Part shown: positions 14,539-24,749 of the stretch, piece by piece
How the letters are laid out: every line of letters begins with the position of its first letter
Position numbering within the stretch: position 1 is the first letter of the stretch
Source: Pseudomonadota bacterium
GTDB lineage: Bacteria; Pseudomonadota; Gammaproteobacteria; Acidiferrobacterales; Acidiferrobacteraceae
Assembly: GCA_021827145.1 (NCBI GenBank)
Contig: JAKAXK010000016.1
Span: 1-32,758, forward strand
Reading direction: 5' to 3'
Length of the DNA stretch: 32,758 bases
The notes under the pieces: model-generated
Seen by the model: only the letters and a program-made list of their open reading frames with translations
The model's database searches: none
Told to the model about the DNA's origin: nothing
Translations under genes and position numbers: made by a program

Positions 14539-15723
14539 TCAGAGCGGCGCGCGCGGGCTGCCCCGCGCTACACGACCGGTCGCCTGTTCCCGCTCGGGAC
14601 GATCGAGAAACGCGCGTATCGACACGGCCTCGCGCAGGGCATCGGCGTAACCCAGGGCCATGAGATGGCGGCAATAACCGCGTTGGAATAAGAGATAGCT
14701 GGCAAGTCCGGGATCGGGCCGGCCGTGACGCGCCAGGGCGCCGAGAAAGAACCTGAGCGCCCGCGGCAAGGCCTGGTAGTACGTGGCCGCCAAGGCCGCC
14801 AGGTCCTCGCTCGGGTGGATGGCGAGACAGGCGACCTCGGAGAGGCCAGCGGGGGGCGCCGTACCCCGCTGGGCCATGGCCCGCACCGTCTGATTCACGC
14901 GCTCCAGACGTTCGAGATCGGCGTCCAAACTCTCGAGGAAGAGGCTGTTCAGGACGTGGGCGGCGATACGCGCCGGAGACGGGGAACCCCCGAACCGGGT
15001 GGCGCGTAAGACCGGGCTTTGCGCGCCGATCACGAACAGGCGCTGCGCCCCCAGATGCAGGGCGGCGCTCAAAGGCGCGGTCTGGCGCATGGATCCATCA
15101 CCGTAATACTCGCCGTCTACCGCCACGGGCTCAAACACAAAGGGAATGGCCGAGGAGGCGAGCAGGTGGGCGATCGAAAGAGCGCCCACCACACCCGCGC
15201 GGTCGGCTCGCTGCCAGGGCCGACACTCCGGTGCGCCCTCGAAAAACGTGATGGAGCGACCGGTAGTGTAGGACGAGGCGGTCACGCCGATGGCATGGAG
15301 GTGGCCGCTTTGGATGCCGGCGCCGATACCGGCCAGTGGCAGACGGGTCGCAAGCAGCCGCGCCAGCGGTGCACGATCGAGGAGCGCGGGCGGCAGCGAC
15401 CGTCCGAGGCGCCCGAAGGCCAACCCCGAGAACCAGCGATAGGCCGTGCTCGCAAGTGTCCCCCAATCGACCGCGAAGACATCCTCCACCGCGAATCGGC
15501 CCCAGACCCCGGTGAGACGGGTCACCCCAATGCGCAAGGCCTCGGCATGGGCCGCCAGAACCGCCGCATTGATGGCGCCGGCCGAGGTACCACAATAGAT
15601 GCTGAAGGGGTTGGCGAGGTCACGAGGCAGGATGCGGACGAGCGCCCGTAGCACACCGACCTGATAGGCCGCATGGGCCCCGCCGCCCGACATCACAAGC
15701 GCCACTCTCGATTCGCGATCCAC
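14539..15723 (-). CDS. Patatin-like phospholipase
   Basis: A 394-residue patatin-domain hydrolase. The oxyanion-hole motif SGGGAHAAYQVGVL (G13-G15), the nucleophile elbow G45-T-S47-A-G49 and the aspartate of the dyad, D209 in YGDGSMRQTAPL, are all present and correctly ordered. Such enzymes hydrolyse acyl groups of lipids by a Ser-Asp dyad. No signal peptide is seen, so the enzyme is likely cytoplasmic or peripheral at the membrane. The region after the domain (residues 240-394) is helical and unique to this subgroup of bacterial patatins. The gene is convergent with arsC, with a 78-base gap without a clear terminator, and lies downstream of gatB on the same strand with a 71-base gap. Its true substrate is unknown. 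Confidence 0.85.
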   Translation of the reverse strand: MDRESRVALVMSGGGAHAAYQVGVLRALVRILPRDLANPFSIYCGTSAGAINAAVLAAHAEALRIGVTRLTGVWGRFAVEDVFAVDWGTLASTAYRWFSGLAFGRLGRSLPPALLDRAPLARLLATRLPLAGIGAGIQSGHLHAIGVTASSYTTGRSITFFEGAPECRPWQRADRAGVVGALSIAHLLASSAIPFVFEPVAVDGEYYGDGSMRQTAPLSAALHLGAQRLFVIGAQSPVLRATRFGGSPSPARIAAHVLNSLFLESLDADLERLERVNQTVRAMAQRGTAPPAGLSEVACLAIHPSEDLAALAATYYQALPRALRFFLGALARHGRPDPGLASYLLFQRGYCRHLMALGYADALREAVSIRAFLDRPEREQATGRVARGSPRAPL

Positions 15724-15794
15724 AAAGAAGAGTGTAGACGCTGCGCGCCGCCCTGACCCTCACGGGGCGCGGGCGCGCCACGCCTACGTGCTTG

Positions 15795-17228
15795 CTAGGG
15801 AGTGAGCAGGCGTTTCAGGATTTCGTTCACCTTGGCGGGATTGGCCTTGCCGCGACTCGCCTTCATGGTCTGGCCGACGAAGAAGGTGAAAACCTTCTCC
15901 TCACCGGCCTGGTACTGGGCCAGCTGCTTCGGATTGGCGGCGATCACTTGCTTTACAACCTCTTCGATCGCCGAATCGTCGGAGATCTGGCGCAATCCCC
16001 GTGCCGCGATGATCGCATCGGCATCTCCCTCGCCCGCCCACATGGCCTCGAAAACATCTTTTGCCATCTTCCCCGACACCGTGCCATCGGCCACCCGGCG
16101 CACGAGACCCGCCAGCGCCTGCGCCGTCACCTTCGCGGAGACGATGTCGAGCCCCTCCTCGTTTAGGCGCGCGGCGAGCTCACCTGCCACCCAATTGGCG
16201 ACGAGCTTGGGCTCGCCGCCCGCCGCCATAACGGCTTCTTCGTAATACTGGGCCAGCTCACGGCTTGCCGTGAGCACGCCCGCGTCATAGAGAGACAGGC
16301 CGTACTGCGCACCGAAGCGACGCCGCTTGGCATCGGGCAACTCGGGCATCGCGTCTTTCACCTCGGCCAGGAAGGCCTCGGTCAACAGGAGTGTCGGCAG
16401 GTCTGGGTCGGGGAAATAGCGATAATCGTTCGCCTCTTCCTTGCTGCGCATGGATCGTGTCTCATCGCGCACCGAATCATAGAGCCGGGTCTCCTGGCGC
16501 ACTTGGCCGCCGGAGGACAGCAGGGCGATCTGGCGGCGCACCTCGTACTCTATGGCCCGCTCCACGAACCGGAAGGAGTTGATGTTCTTCAGCTCCGCGC
16601 GCGTCCCAAGGCGGGTCTCCCCCAGCGGCCGTACCGACACATTGGCATCGCAGCGGAACGAACCTTCCTGCATGTTGCCATCGCAAATCTCGAGATAGCG
16701 CACCAGGGTATGGAGGGTCTTGAGGTAGGCCACCGCCTCGGCCGCCGAACGCATGTCTGGCTCGGAGACGATCTCCAGGAGCGGCGTCCCCGCGCGATTC
16801 AGGTCAATGCCCGTAAAGCCGCCCATGTCCTCGTGCAGCGACTTTCCGGCATCCTCCTCGAGGTGGGCGCGCGTGATGCCGATGATCTTCTCGCCGGAGG
16901 CCGTCGTGATCGTAAGCTGTCCGCGCTCGACGATGGGGTGTTCGTACTGGCTGATCTGATAGCCTTTCGGCAGATCCGGATAAAAGTAGTTCTTGCGCGC
17001 AAACACCGACCGCTTGTGCACGGTCGCGCCAATGGCAAGCCCGAGGCGCGCCGCCATGCGCACCGCCTCGCCGTTCAAAACCGGCAGGACCCCGGGGAGC
17101 GCGGCGTCCACGACGTTGGCCTGGGTGTTGGCTGCGGCCCCGTAAGCCGTGGGCGCCCCTGAAAAGATCTTGCTCCGGGTCTTCAGCTGGGCGTGCACTT
17201 CGAGCCCGATGACCGTCTCCCACTCCAT
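15795..17228 (-). CDS. gatB: Asp-tRNA(Asn)/Glu-tRNA(Gln) amidotransferase subunit B
   Basis: A 477-residue GatB. The N-terminal kinase-like cradle domain begins [23 protein letters not shown] and carries [17 protein letters not shown], both family signatures. The C-terminal part (from about 330) is the helical YqeY-like tail that contacts tRNA and ends with [20 protein letters not shown]. GatB phosphorylates the glutamyl or aspartyl group on mischarged tRNA and receives ammonia from GatA. It follows gatA after 9 bases, with AGGAGG six bases before the ATG. It is the last gene of the gatC-gatA-gatB operon. Confidence 0.96.
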   Translation of the reverse strand: MEWETVIGLEVHAQLKTRSKIFSGAPTAYGAAANTQANVVDAALPGVLPVLNGEAVRMAARLGLAIGATVHKRSVFARKNYFYPDLPKGYQISQYEHPIVERGQLTITTASGEKIIGITRAHLEEDAGKSLHEDMGGFTGIDLNRAGTPLLEIVSEPDMRSAAEAVAYLKTLHTLVRYLEICDGNMQEGSFRCDANVSVRPLGETRLGTRAELKNINSFRFVERAIEYEVRRQIALLSSGGQVRQETRLYDSVRDETRSMRSKEEANDYRYFPDPDLPTLLLTEAFLAEVKDAMPELPDAKRRRFGAQYGLSLYDAGVLTASRELAQYYEEAVMAAGGEPKLVANWVAGELAARLNEEGLDIVSAKVTAQALAGLVRRVADGTVSGKMAKDVFEAMWAGEGDADAIIAARGLRQISDDSAIEEVVKQVIAANPKQLAQYQAGEEKVFTFFVGQTMKASRGKANPAKVNEILKRLLTP

Positions 17229-17237
17229 GGTCGCCTC

Positions 17238-18680
17238 CTAGATCCCGGCCGGCACGCGTGCGTGCCAGTCCGTCGCTTCCTGAAACCTATGCGCTACGTT
17301 CAACAGGTGCGCCTCATCCAGGTAGCGGCCGATGAGCTGCATGCCGACCGGCAAGCCGCCGACGAACCCGGCCGGCATCGAAAGCGCGGGGAGCCCGGCG
17401 AGGTTGACCGGGATGGTGAAAATATCGTTCAGATACATCGACACGGGATCGGTATTCTTGGCGCCAAGCGCAAAGGCGGTGGACGGGGAGGCCGGGCCCG
17501 CAAGCACGTCACAACGCTCGAAGGCGCGGGCAAAATCATCAGCGATGAGGCGCCGCAGCTTCAGGGCCTTCACATAATAGGCATCGTAATAGCCGGCCGA
17601 GAGCGCGTAAGTCCCTATCATGATGCGTCGCTTGACCTCGGGACCGAAACCCTCGCTGCGCGTCTTCTTGTACATATCCTCGAGATCCTTGTATTCGGCC
17701 GCACGAAAACCGTATCGCACGCCATCGTAGCGCGCGAGATTCGAGGAGGCCTCGGCCGGGGCCAGCACGTAATAGCAGGGCACCGCGTGGGCGCTATTGG
17801 GCAGACTCACATCGACCAGCACCGCGCCCTGGCGCTCGTACTCCCGCAAGGCCTCGCGTAGGACCTCCAGAATCGCGGGCTCCACGCCTTGCGCGAAATG
17901 CTCTTTCACAATCCCTATGCGCAGGCCCTTCAGGTCTTTTCCAAGTGACGCGGCATAATCCGGCACCGGGACGTCGAGCGAGGTCGCATCGCGCGCATCG
18001 AAACCGGCCATGGCCGACAACAGATGGGCGCAATCGGCCGCGCTCTGGGCCAGGGGGCCGGCCTGATCGAGCGAGGAGGCAAAAGCGACCAGGCCGTAGC
18101 GGGACACGCGTCCATAACTCGGCTTCAAACCCGTAATACCACAAAAGGCCGCCGGCTGCCGGATGGAGCCGCCGGTATCCGTACCGGTCGCCCCCGGCAC
18201 GAGGCGCGCAGCGACGGCCGCCGCCGAGCCCCCCGAACTCCCGCCCGGCACGCGGTCGGGGTCCCAGGGGTTACGGACCGGCCCAAAAAACGAGGTCTCG
18301 TTCGATGAGCCCATGGCGAACTCGTCCATGTTGGTCTTGCCGACCATGACGCAGCCGGCGGCCCTCATTTTCTCGACGACCGTCGCATCGTAAGGTGGCA
18401 CGAAATCGGCCAACATGCGCGACCCACAGGTGGTCTTGACGCCCGAGGTGCAAAAAATGTCCTTGTGCGCGATCGGTACGCCGGCCAGCACGCCGCCACC
18501 CGCGCGGCGCATTCGATCCGCGTCCTCGGCGCCCTGGCGGGCCGCGTCTTCGTCCATCGAAATAAAGGCGTTCAGCGCGCTATGCGCCTTGATGCGCGCA
18601 AGCAGGTCGTCCACGATCTCGCGACTGGAACAGCGGCCGGCCGCGAGATCCTCGGCAATTTTCGTGATCGTGAGTGTCAA
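17238..18680 (-). CDS. gatA: Asp-tRNA(Asn)/Glu-tRNA(Gln) amidotransferase subunit A
   Basis: A 480-residue amidase-signature enzyme that releases ammonia from glutamine for transamidation. The Ser-cisSer-Lys triad is K73 (AHKD), S148 (PGGSSGGS) and S172 (TGGSIRQPA), with the same 75- and 24-residue spacings as in Staphylococcus GatA. The start is TTG at 18680-18678, giving [17 protein letters not shown] lies seven bases upstream, and no ATG or GTG fits the family start better. It follows gatC after 64 bases. A weak start codon in the central gene may help balance the subunits. Confidence 0.96.
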   Translation of the reverse strand: MTLTITKIAEDLAAGRCSSREIVDDLLARIKAHSALNAFISMDEDAARQGAEDADRMRRAGGGVLAGVPIAHKDIFCTSGVKTTCGSRMLADFVPPYDATVVEKMRAAGCVMVGKTNMDEFAMGSSNETSFFGPVRNPWDPDRVPGGSSGGSAAAVAARLVPGATGTDTGGSIRQPAAFCGITGLKPSYGRVSRYGLVAFASSLDQAGPLAQSAADCAHLLSAMAGFDARDATSLDVPVPDYAASLGKDLKGLRIGIVKEHFAQGVEPAILEVLREALREYERQGAVLVDVSLPNSAHAVPCYYVLAPAEASSNLARYDGVRYGFRAAEYKDLEDMYKKTRSEGFGPEVKRRIMIGTYALSAGYYDAYYVKALKLRRLIADDFARAFERCDVLAGPASPSTAFALGAKNTDPVSMYLNDIFTIPVNLAGLPALSMPAGFVGGLPVGMQLIGRYLDEAHLLNVAHRFQEATDWHARVPAGI

Positions 18681-18744
18681 AACGGGGTCCTTGAGGGATC
18701 GTGAGCCTGGTAGGCGGAGTCGCGAGCAGCCATCCCGCGCCTCG

Positions 18745-19026
18745 TCACTCGATGACCTTGGGCACCAGATAGAGCCCGTCGCGGGTCTTGGGGGCTATGG
18801 CAAGTAGCCGATTGCGGTCGATCTCGCCGCTCACCGCGTCTGGGCGAAGTCTGAGCCCCGCCTCGTCCGGGTGGGTCATCGGTTCCACCCCGTCGGTCGC
18901 TACGGCGTTCATCTGCGAGACGAGGTCGAGAATTCGGGACAAATCCTGCGCATACGCCCCCCGCTCTTCCTGATTCAGACCCAAACGGGCAAGATGGGCG
19001 ACTCTTTCGACTTCTTCCGCATTCAC
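18745..19026 (-). CDS. gatC: Asp-tRNA(Asn)/Glu-tRNA(Gln) amidotransferase subunit C
   Basis: A 93-residue GatC, the small helper that wraps GatA and Gat[21 protein letters not shown] is the typical first helix; RPDAV, in place of the more usual LRxDxV, and the end [10 protein letters not shown] are also typical. I chose GTG at 19026 because family members start four or five residues before the [10 protein letters not shown] helix; a longer in-frame ATG would add unrelated residues. It is the first gene of the operon and is divergent from mreB with about 130 bases between the starts, an arrangement that places translation and cell-shape genes around one control region. Confidence 0.93.
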   Translation of the reverse strand: MNAEEVERVAHLARLGLNQEERGAYAQDLSRILDLVSQMNAVATDGVEPMTHPDEAGLRLRPDAVSGEIDRNRLLAIAPKTRDGLYLVPKVIE

Positions 19027-19082
19027 AAGGGGGATCCGATGCCACGTTGATCCGTTGCACGCTACCACATTTCAGTCTCTGG

Positions 19083-19111
19083 TTGAACCCATAGGGACCG
19101 GTTGATAGAGT
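19083..19111 (+). promoter_or_regulatory. Candidate sigma-70 promoter of the mre operon
   Basis: TTGAAC (19083-19088), a 17-base spacer and TAGAGT (19106-19111), leaving a leader of about 40 bases before the mreB ATG at 19158. The spacing is ideal and both hexamers match consensus at four positions. Confidence 0.5.
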
Positions 19112-19136
19112 AACGCGATTTCACCCCCCACCCTAA

Positions 19137-20201
<1,065 letters not shown>

Positions 20202-20206
20202 CCCCC

Positions 20207-20244
20207 GGCCGCGCGGCGCCGCTTGATGCGGCGGCCGCGTGGCC
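20207..20244 (+). terminator. Strong stem-loop between mreB and mreC
   Basis: The left arm starts at 20207 (GGCCGCGCGG, then CGCCGC), the loop is TTGAT (20223-20227), and the right arm ends at 20244. In RNA the arms pair over 16 bp with one G-U pair and one bulge, and almost every pair is G-C. It starts 6 bases after the mreB stop. No T-run follows, so it looks like a partial terminator or a 3'-end stabiliser of an mreB-only transcript. Confidence 0.6.
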
Positions 20245-20264
20245 TCCTCATTTGTGGTAAACGC

Positions 20265-21128
20265 ATGGGCACATTCCTCGGTTGGTCTATCAGACGACCG
20301 TCCAACCTTACCAAGCTTGTCTTGGTCGTTTGCGCCTCGGTGGCCCTCATGGTCGCGGATTCGCACAACGATCAGGGCACGCGCGTGATACGGGATACCG
20401 CCCTGCGGGCAAGCTACCCCCTTCAAGAACTGGCGGCGCTCCCCTTTGCGGTGGGACGGGAGGCCCTAAAGAGTCTGCGCACGAACACCCGCCTGCGCCA
20501 CGACAACGTCCGGCTCAAGGCTGAGAATCGGCGGCTCGCGGTCGAGGCCTCGCAAGCGGGCGCCCTGCGCGCCGAGGTCACCCACATGGCGGCGCTCCTC
20601 CACGGCGCCCCCGTGCCCGGCTATCGCGTAAGCCTCGCGCGCGCACTGGATGTGAGCTCCGGTCCGTTTTCGCAACGATTGACGCTCGATGAGGGGGCGC
20701 GCGATCACGTGTTCCTCGGACAGGCCGTGATCGATGCCCATGGCATTGTCGGTCAGGTGGTCTCGGTGGGCCCCCACACAAGCCAGGTCATGCTCATCAC
20801 GGATCCCGATAGCGGCATACCCGTGGTCTCCGAACGCAACGGCCTACGCGCTATCGCCTTCGGAACGGGTATGCAAGATCGCCTGAAGGTCCCTTACCTC
20901 ACCGTCACCGCCAACATACGCCCCGGAGATATTCTCGCGAGTTCAGGGCTCGGAGGTATCTACCCGCCGGGCTATCCGGTCGCGCGCGTGGTCGAGGTCA
21001 CAAGCAACCCCAATCTCGCCTTCCTCAAAATCCGCGCCGTGCCGCTCGCGCACCTGAGCTACCATACGCATGTCCTGCTCTTGTGGCCTCGCAACGCTCC
21101 TAAGAACCAGGGCCTGGGCCATGGATAA
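20265..21128 (+). CDS. mreC: Rod shape-determining protein MreC
   Basis: A 287-residue bitopic inner-membrane protein. A membrane anchor is at about residues 17-34 (LVLVVCASVALMVADS), a coiled coil at about 60-95 (LRHDNVRLKAENRRLAVEAS), then the two-barrel periplasmic domain (GQAVIDAHGIVGQVVSVGPHTSQVMLITDPDS is characteristic). It links MreB to PBP2 and RodA. I chose ATG 20265 because MreC proteins begin a few residues before the anchor; a longer start would put its first codons inside the hairpin. The 3' end overlaps mreD by 8 bases. Confidence 0.94.
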   Translation: MGTFLGWSIRRPSNLTKLVLVVCASVALMVADSHNDQGTRVIRDTALRASYPLQELAALPFAVGREALKSLRTNTRLRHDNVRLKAENRRLAVEASQAGALRAEVTHMAALLHGAPVPGYRVSLARALDVSSGPFSQRLTLDEGARDHVFLGQAVIDAHGIVGQVVSVGPHTSQVMLITDPDSGIPVVSERNGLRAIAFGTGMQDRLKVPYLTVTANIRPGDILASSGLGGIYPPGYPVARVVEVTSNPNLAFLKIRAVPLAHLSYHTHVLLLWPRNAPKNQGLGHG

Positions 21129-21612
21129 TCCCCTTACCCTCAAACAGCGGGCCCTCATTTTCGCGAGCTTCGCGGCGGCGATGATACTCGCGATCGTACC
21201 ACTCCCCGAGTCCATCCAACTGCTCCGACCCGACTGGGCGGCCTTGGTGCTCGTCTACTGGTGCATGGCGCTCCCAGAACGCATTGGCGTCGGCAGCGGC
21301 TGGGTCCTCGGGCTTTTTCTCGACGTCCTCTATGGTTCACTACTCGGGGAGCAGGCGCTCGCTAAGGCCGCGCTCGCTTATCTGACGCTGCGCTTCACGC
21401 TGAGGTTACGCATGTTCCCACGCTGGCAGCAGTCGCTCGCGGTGGGAACTTTGGTCGCACTCAGCGACCTTATGCTTATCATGATCAAGTCCCTGGTTCG
21501 CGGGCACCCACCCCTCTGGAGCGATACGGCGCCCATGATCGCGAACGTGATCCTGTGGCCATTCCTGTTTGGCATCCTTCGGGAGGTGCGCCGGCGCGCC
21601 AAGATCAGCTGA
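21121..21612 (+). CDS. mreD: Rod shape-determining protein MreD
   Basis: A 163-residue integral membrane protein with five or six hydrophobic segments, for example ALIFASFAAAMILAIVPLP and WAALVLVYWCMALPERIGVG. The RPDWAALVLVYW and GSGWVLGLFLDVLYGSLLGEQAL motifs are standard in MreD of proteobacteria, and the basic end (REVRRRAKIS) is typical. It starts inside the end of mreC (8-base overlap) and stops 3 bases before mrdA. It supports assembly of the elongation complex in the inner membrane. Confidence 0.94.
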   Translation: MDNPLTLKQRALIFASFAAAMILAIVPLPESIQLLRPDWAALVLVYWCMALPERIGVGSGWVLGLFLDVLYGSLLGEQALAKAALAYLTLRFTLRLRMFPRWQQSLAVGTLVALSDLMLIMIKSLVRGHPPLWSDTAPMIANVILWPFLFGILREVRRRAKIS

Positions 21613-21615
21613 GCC

Positions 21616-23496
21616 ATGCGCTATATCCCTCTCAAAAACGACTCTCAGGAACTTCGGCTTTTCGAATCGCGGGTACTCATCGCGGCGCTTCTCGGGACAC
21701 TTCTCGTTCTAGGGCTCGTGACGCGCCTTGGCTATCTTCAAGTCGTCAAACACCGCTATTACGCGACCCTCGCTCAGAACAACCGCGTGAGCGCGCTGCC
21801 CATCGCGCCCGCCCGCGGGCTCATACTCGACCGCAACGGCGTGGTCCTGGCCGACGACTTTCCCGTGTTCACCCTTCAGGTGACGCCCGATCGGGTCCCC
21901 GACATGAAACGACTCCTCGCCAAACTCAAGCCGCTCGTGGCGCTCAATGCGCAAGACTTGCGTGACTTCCGCAGGCGGCTTGCGCAGCACAAGCCCTTCC
22001 AGAACGTCACTCTGCGCGCGCACTTGAGCGAGGCCGAGGCGGCGCGCGTGGCCGTGAACCTCACGCGCCTCGGAGGCGCGACTCTCCATGCCCGCCTGCA
22101 TCGCTACTACCCCCTGGGCGGGCTCGCCACCGGGGCCATCGGCTATGTCAGCCGCATTACGCGTGGCGAGTTGCAAGGGCAGAAGGTGGGCCGGTATTTC
22201 GGCTACCGCCATATCGGCCAATTGGGCGTGGAAAAGAGCTATCAAAAAGACCTCATGGGGCGTATCGGCTTCAAGGATGTCGAGATGGATGCGCAAGGGC
22301 GGGCCGTGAAGGTCCTGAAGCGCATCCTGCCACACGCCGGCCATAACCTCTACCTGAACATCGACGCTCAGATGCAAGCCATCGGCGAGCAGATGCTCGC
22401 CAACCGTCCGGGCAGCGTGGTTGCGCTCGACCCCCGAACAGGCGCCGTGCTCACCCTCATAAGTAGCCCCATTTACGATCCCAACCCCTTCGTCAACGGG
22501 ATTCGCGAGAAGGCCTACAAGGCTCTAGCCACGAACCCCGCAGGCCCCCTGGACAACCGCGCCTTGAATGGCCTCTATCCGCCGGGCTCGACCATAAAAC
22601 CGTTTTTCGCCTACGCCGCCCTGCAGACACATTGGTTCAACCCGCACAAACACGTCATGTGCCCCGGCTACTATCATCTGCCCCACAGCACGCACCTTTT
22701 TCATTGCTGGAAGCCGCTAGGCATGGGGCGCGTCGACCTGAAGGACGCCATAGAGCAGTCCTGTGACGTATACTTTTACCGCTTGGCCTTCAAGCAGGGC
22801 ATTGATCGCATGACCCGCTACCTCGGCTACTTCGGGTTCGGACATAGGACGGGCATCGATCTGCCTGGTGAATATCGCGGACTCGTGCCCACCAAGGCGT
22901 GGATCAAGGCAAGTGGCAAGCCCTGGTACCCCGGCCAAACGATCATCACCGGCATCGGCCAAGGGCCCCTGCTCGTCACCCCGCTACAGCTCGCCGACGC
23001 CGTCGCCGCGATCGCCAACCATGGCGTGCGCATGCGGCCGGAGGTGGTGCGCGGGATCGTGAACCCGGTCACCCATCATGTGCGCTACAAAAAACCCTAC
23101 GCCTACCCCACCATACCGCGGCGGCGCAAGAAGAGCTTGAAGCGGCTGATCCGGGACATGACGCAAGTGGTCGAGGGATCACATGGGACCGCGCGCGGCA
23201 TCGCCTACGGGCTTCCCTACAGGGTCGCCGGCAAGACCGGGACCGCGCAGCTCTGGAGCGTCGTGCCCAACTACAAGGGCAAGCACGTCCGCTCCGACGC
23301 CCTATTCATGGCCTTCGCGCCCGTCAAGAATCCGCGCATCGCCATCGCGGTCATCGTTGAGCACGCCGGCTTCGGTGCGCTGGCCGCCGCCCCGATCGCG
23401 CGCGCCCTCATGAACTTCTACCTCTTGGGCCATGTGCATGCACGGACGCAAAACCAGTCGCGCCCGCAAATAGCGCGAGTCAGGACTCTGCCATGA
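21616..23496 (+). CDS. mrdA: Penicillin-binding protein 2 (elongation transpeptidase)
   Basis: A 626-residue class B transpeptidase. One membrane anchor is near residues 20-42 (VLIAALLGTLLVLGLVTRLGYL), followed by the dimerisation region with ARGLILDRNGVVLADD. The active site has S325-TIK (SxxK), S382-C-D (the SxD-type second motif) and K540-TG. It crosslinks peptidoglycan during rod elongation, partnered by RodA. It begins 3 bases after mreD with little ribosome binding site, so translation is probably coupled, and it overlaps rodA by 4 bases. The C-terminal tail (residues 605-626) is basic and beyond the domain. Confidence 0.96.
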   Translation: MRYIPLKNDSQELRLFESRVLIAALLGTLLVLGLVTRLGYLQVVKHRYYATLAQNNRVSALPIAPARGLILDRNGVVLADDFPVFTLQVTPDRVPDMKRLLAKLKPLVALNAQDLRDFRRRLAQHKPFQNVTLRAHLSEAEAARVAVNLTRLGGATLHARLHRYYPLGGLATGAIGYVSRITRGELQGQKVGRYFGYRHIGQLGVEKSYQKDLMGRIGFKDVEMDAQGRAVKVLKRILPHAGHNLYLNIDAQMQAIGEQMLANRPGSVVALDPRTGAVLTLISSPIYDPNPFVNGIREKAYKALATNPAGPLDNRALNGLYPPGSTIKPFFAYAALQTHWFNPHKHVMCPGYYHLPHSTHLFHCWKPLGMGRVDLKDAIEQSCDVYFYRLAFKQGIDRMTRYLGYFGFGHRTGIDLPGEYRGLVPTKAWIKASGKPWYPGQTIITGIGQGPLLVTPLQLADAVAAIANHGVRMRPEVVRGIVNPVTHHVRYKKPYAYPTIPRRRKKSLKRLIRDMTQVVEGSHGTARGIAYGLPYRVAGKTGTAQLWSVVPNYKGKHVRSDALFMAFAPVKNPRIAIAVIVEHAGFGALAAAPIARALMNFYLLGHVHARTQNQSRPQIARVRTLP

Positions 23497-24572
23497 GCCG
23501 CTTCGAGCGCTGGCACCTCGACAAACCACTATTCACAGCCCTGTTCTTATTGGCGGTAGTCAGTCTCGTGGTTCTCTATAGCGCGAGTGGCGAAAGCGTG
23601 CATTTTGCGCTGGATGATGCCCTGCACCTCGTAGTCGGTTTCGCTGTCATGATCATCCTGGCGCAGATCTCGCCCGAGACCTACCGGCGCTGGTCGGTCC
23701 CCGTTTTTACGGTCGGCGTGCTGGGTCTGGCGGCGGTCCTTGCAATCGGAGCCGTGCGCTTCGGCGCGCGCCGCTGGATCGCACTTGGACCGCTGTCCAT
23801 ACAGCCCTCCGAATTCATGAAGCTTTTTGTGCCTATGGCTCTATCATGGTTCTTTGCGCGCGGCCACCTTCCGCCGCGCCTCAGCCGTCTCGCCGCAGCG
23901 ACCCTGATCCTGCTCGTTCCCGTGCTGCTGATCGCCAAGGAGCCGGATCTTGGAACCTCGCTCGTCGTCCTCTTGTCAGGCATCATCGTCCTGTTCCTGG
24001 CCGGCATAGGCTGGCGAACGACCCTGACGGTGCTTGTCATGGGGGCGGCGGCCGCGCCGGTACTCTGGGCCCACATGCACCACTATCAGCGTCAGCGCAT
24101 CTATATCCTGTTCCACCCCGAAGCCGACCCCCTGGGGGCTGGCTACCACGCCATTCAGGCTATGATAGCGGTCGGCTCCGGGGGCCTCTTCGGGCAAGGC
24201 TGGCTGAGCAGTAGCCAGGCGCACCTCCATTTCCTGCCGGACAGCACGACGGACTTCGCGTTCGCGGTGTTTTGCCAGGAATTCGGCCTGTTCGGGAATC
24301 TGGCCCTGCTCGCCCTGTACCTCTTTATCGTCTATCGCGGACTGCGCATCGCGTTTGCGGCGCAAGACACCTATTCCCGACTGCTCGCGGGTTCCCTGTC
24401 GATCCTGTTCTTCTTCGATGTCTTCATCAACATGGGCATGGTGGCCGGAATACTCCCGGTGGTGGGCGTGCCGTTACCTCTCTTGAGTTACGGCGGAACC
24501 TCTCTCCTTATCATTATGGCGGGCTTCGGAGTTCTGATGAGCATCCACAGCCACCGTCGCCTGATCAATTGA
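23493..24572 (+). CDS. rodA: Peptidoglycan polymerase RodA (SEDS family)
   Basis: A 359-residue polytopic membrane protein with about ten hydrophobic segments. SEDS signatures are present: RWIALGPLSIQPSEFMKL near residue 93, KEPDLGTSLV with the conserved acidic residue, GSGGLFGQGWLSSSQAHLHFLPDSTTDFAFAV, and near the C-terminus LPLLSYGGTSLL. RodA makes glycan strands from lipid II for PBP2 to crosslink. Its ATG overlaps the mrdA stop (ATGA). Some relatives have mltB between rodA and rlpA; here 177 bases without a convincing gene lie in that place. Confidence 0.96.
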   Translation: MSRFERWHLDKPLFTALFLLAVVSLVVLYSASGESVHFALDDALHLVVGFAVMIILAQISPETYRRWSVPVFTVGVLGLAAVLAIGAVRFGARRWIALGPLSIQPSEFMKLFVPMALSWFFARGHLPPRLSRLAAATLILLVPVLLIAKEPDLGTSLVVLLSGIIVLFLAGIGWRTTLTVLVMGAAAAPVLWAHMHHYQRQRIYILFHPEADPLGAGYHAIQAMIAVGSGGLFGQGWLSSSQAHLHFLPDSTTDFAFAVFCQEFGLFGNLALLALYLFIVYRGLRIAFAAQDTYSRLLAGSLSILFFFDVFINMGMVAGILPVVGVPLPLLSYGGTSLLIIMAGFGVLMSIHSHRRLIN

Positions 24573-24691
24573 GAACGCGCAGCGACAGGACCGACAACAC
24601 GCTGGCGCCCTACGCAACGGGGACGAGGCGCCGAATGTCCCGCCAAGAACGATGCAATCGATGGTCGCCGGGCCGCATCTCCCATCGGCAG

Positions 24692-24720
24692 TTCTGTCGA
24701 GGCCGTCAGCGTTGTATTCT
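24692..24720 (+). promoter_or_regulatory. Possible promoter of rlpA
   Basis: TTCTGT (24692-24697), a 17-base spacer and TATTCT (24715-24720), 30 bases before the rlpA ATG. The -10 is good and the -35 poor. It could let rlpA be transcribed apart from the mre operon. Confidence 0.3.
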
Positions 24721-24749
24721 GGGAGACTCATCGGAGGAAAGCCCTCGGC

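Noticed and set aside
24573-24749. Possible mltB-like gene between rodA and rlpA
   Set aside because: Only 177 bases are available and no reading frame there shows transglycosylase character.
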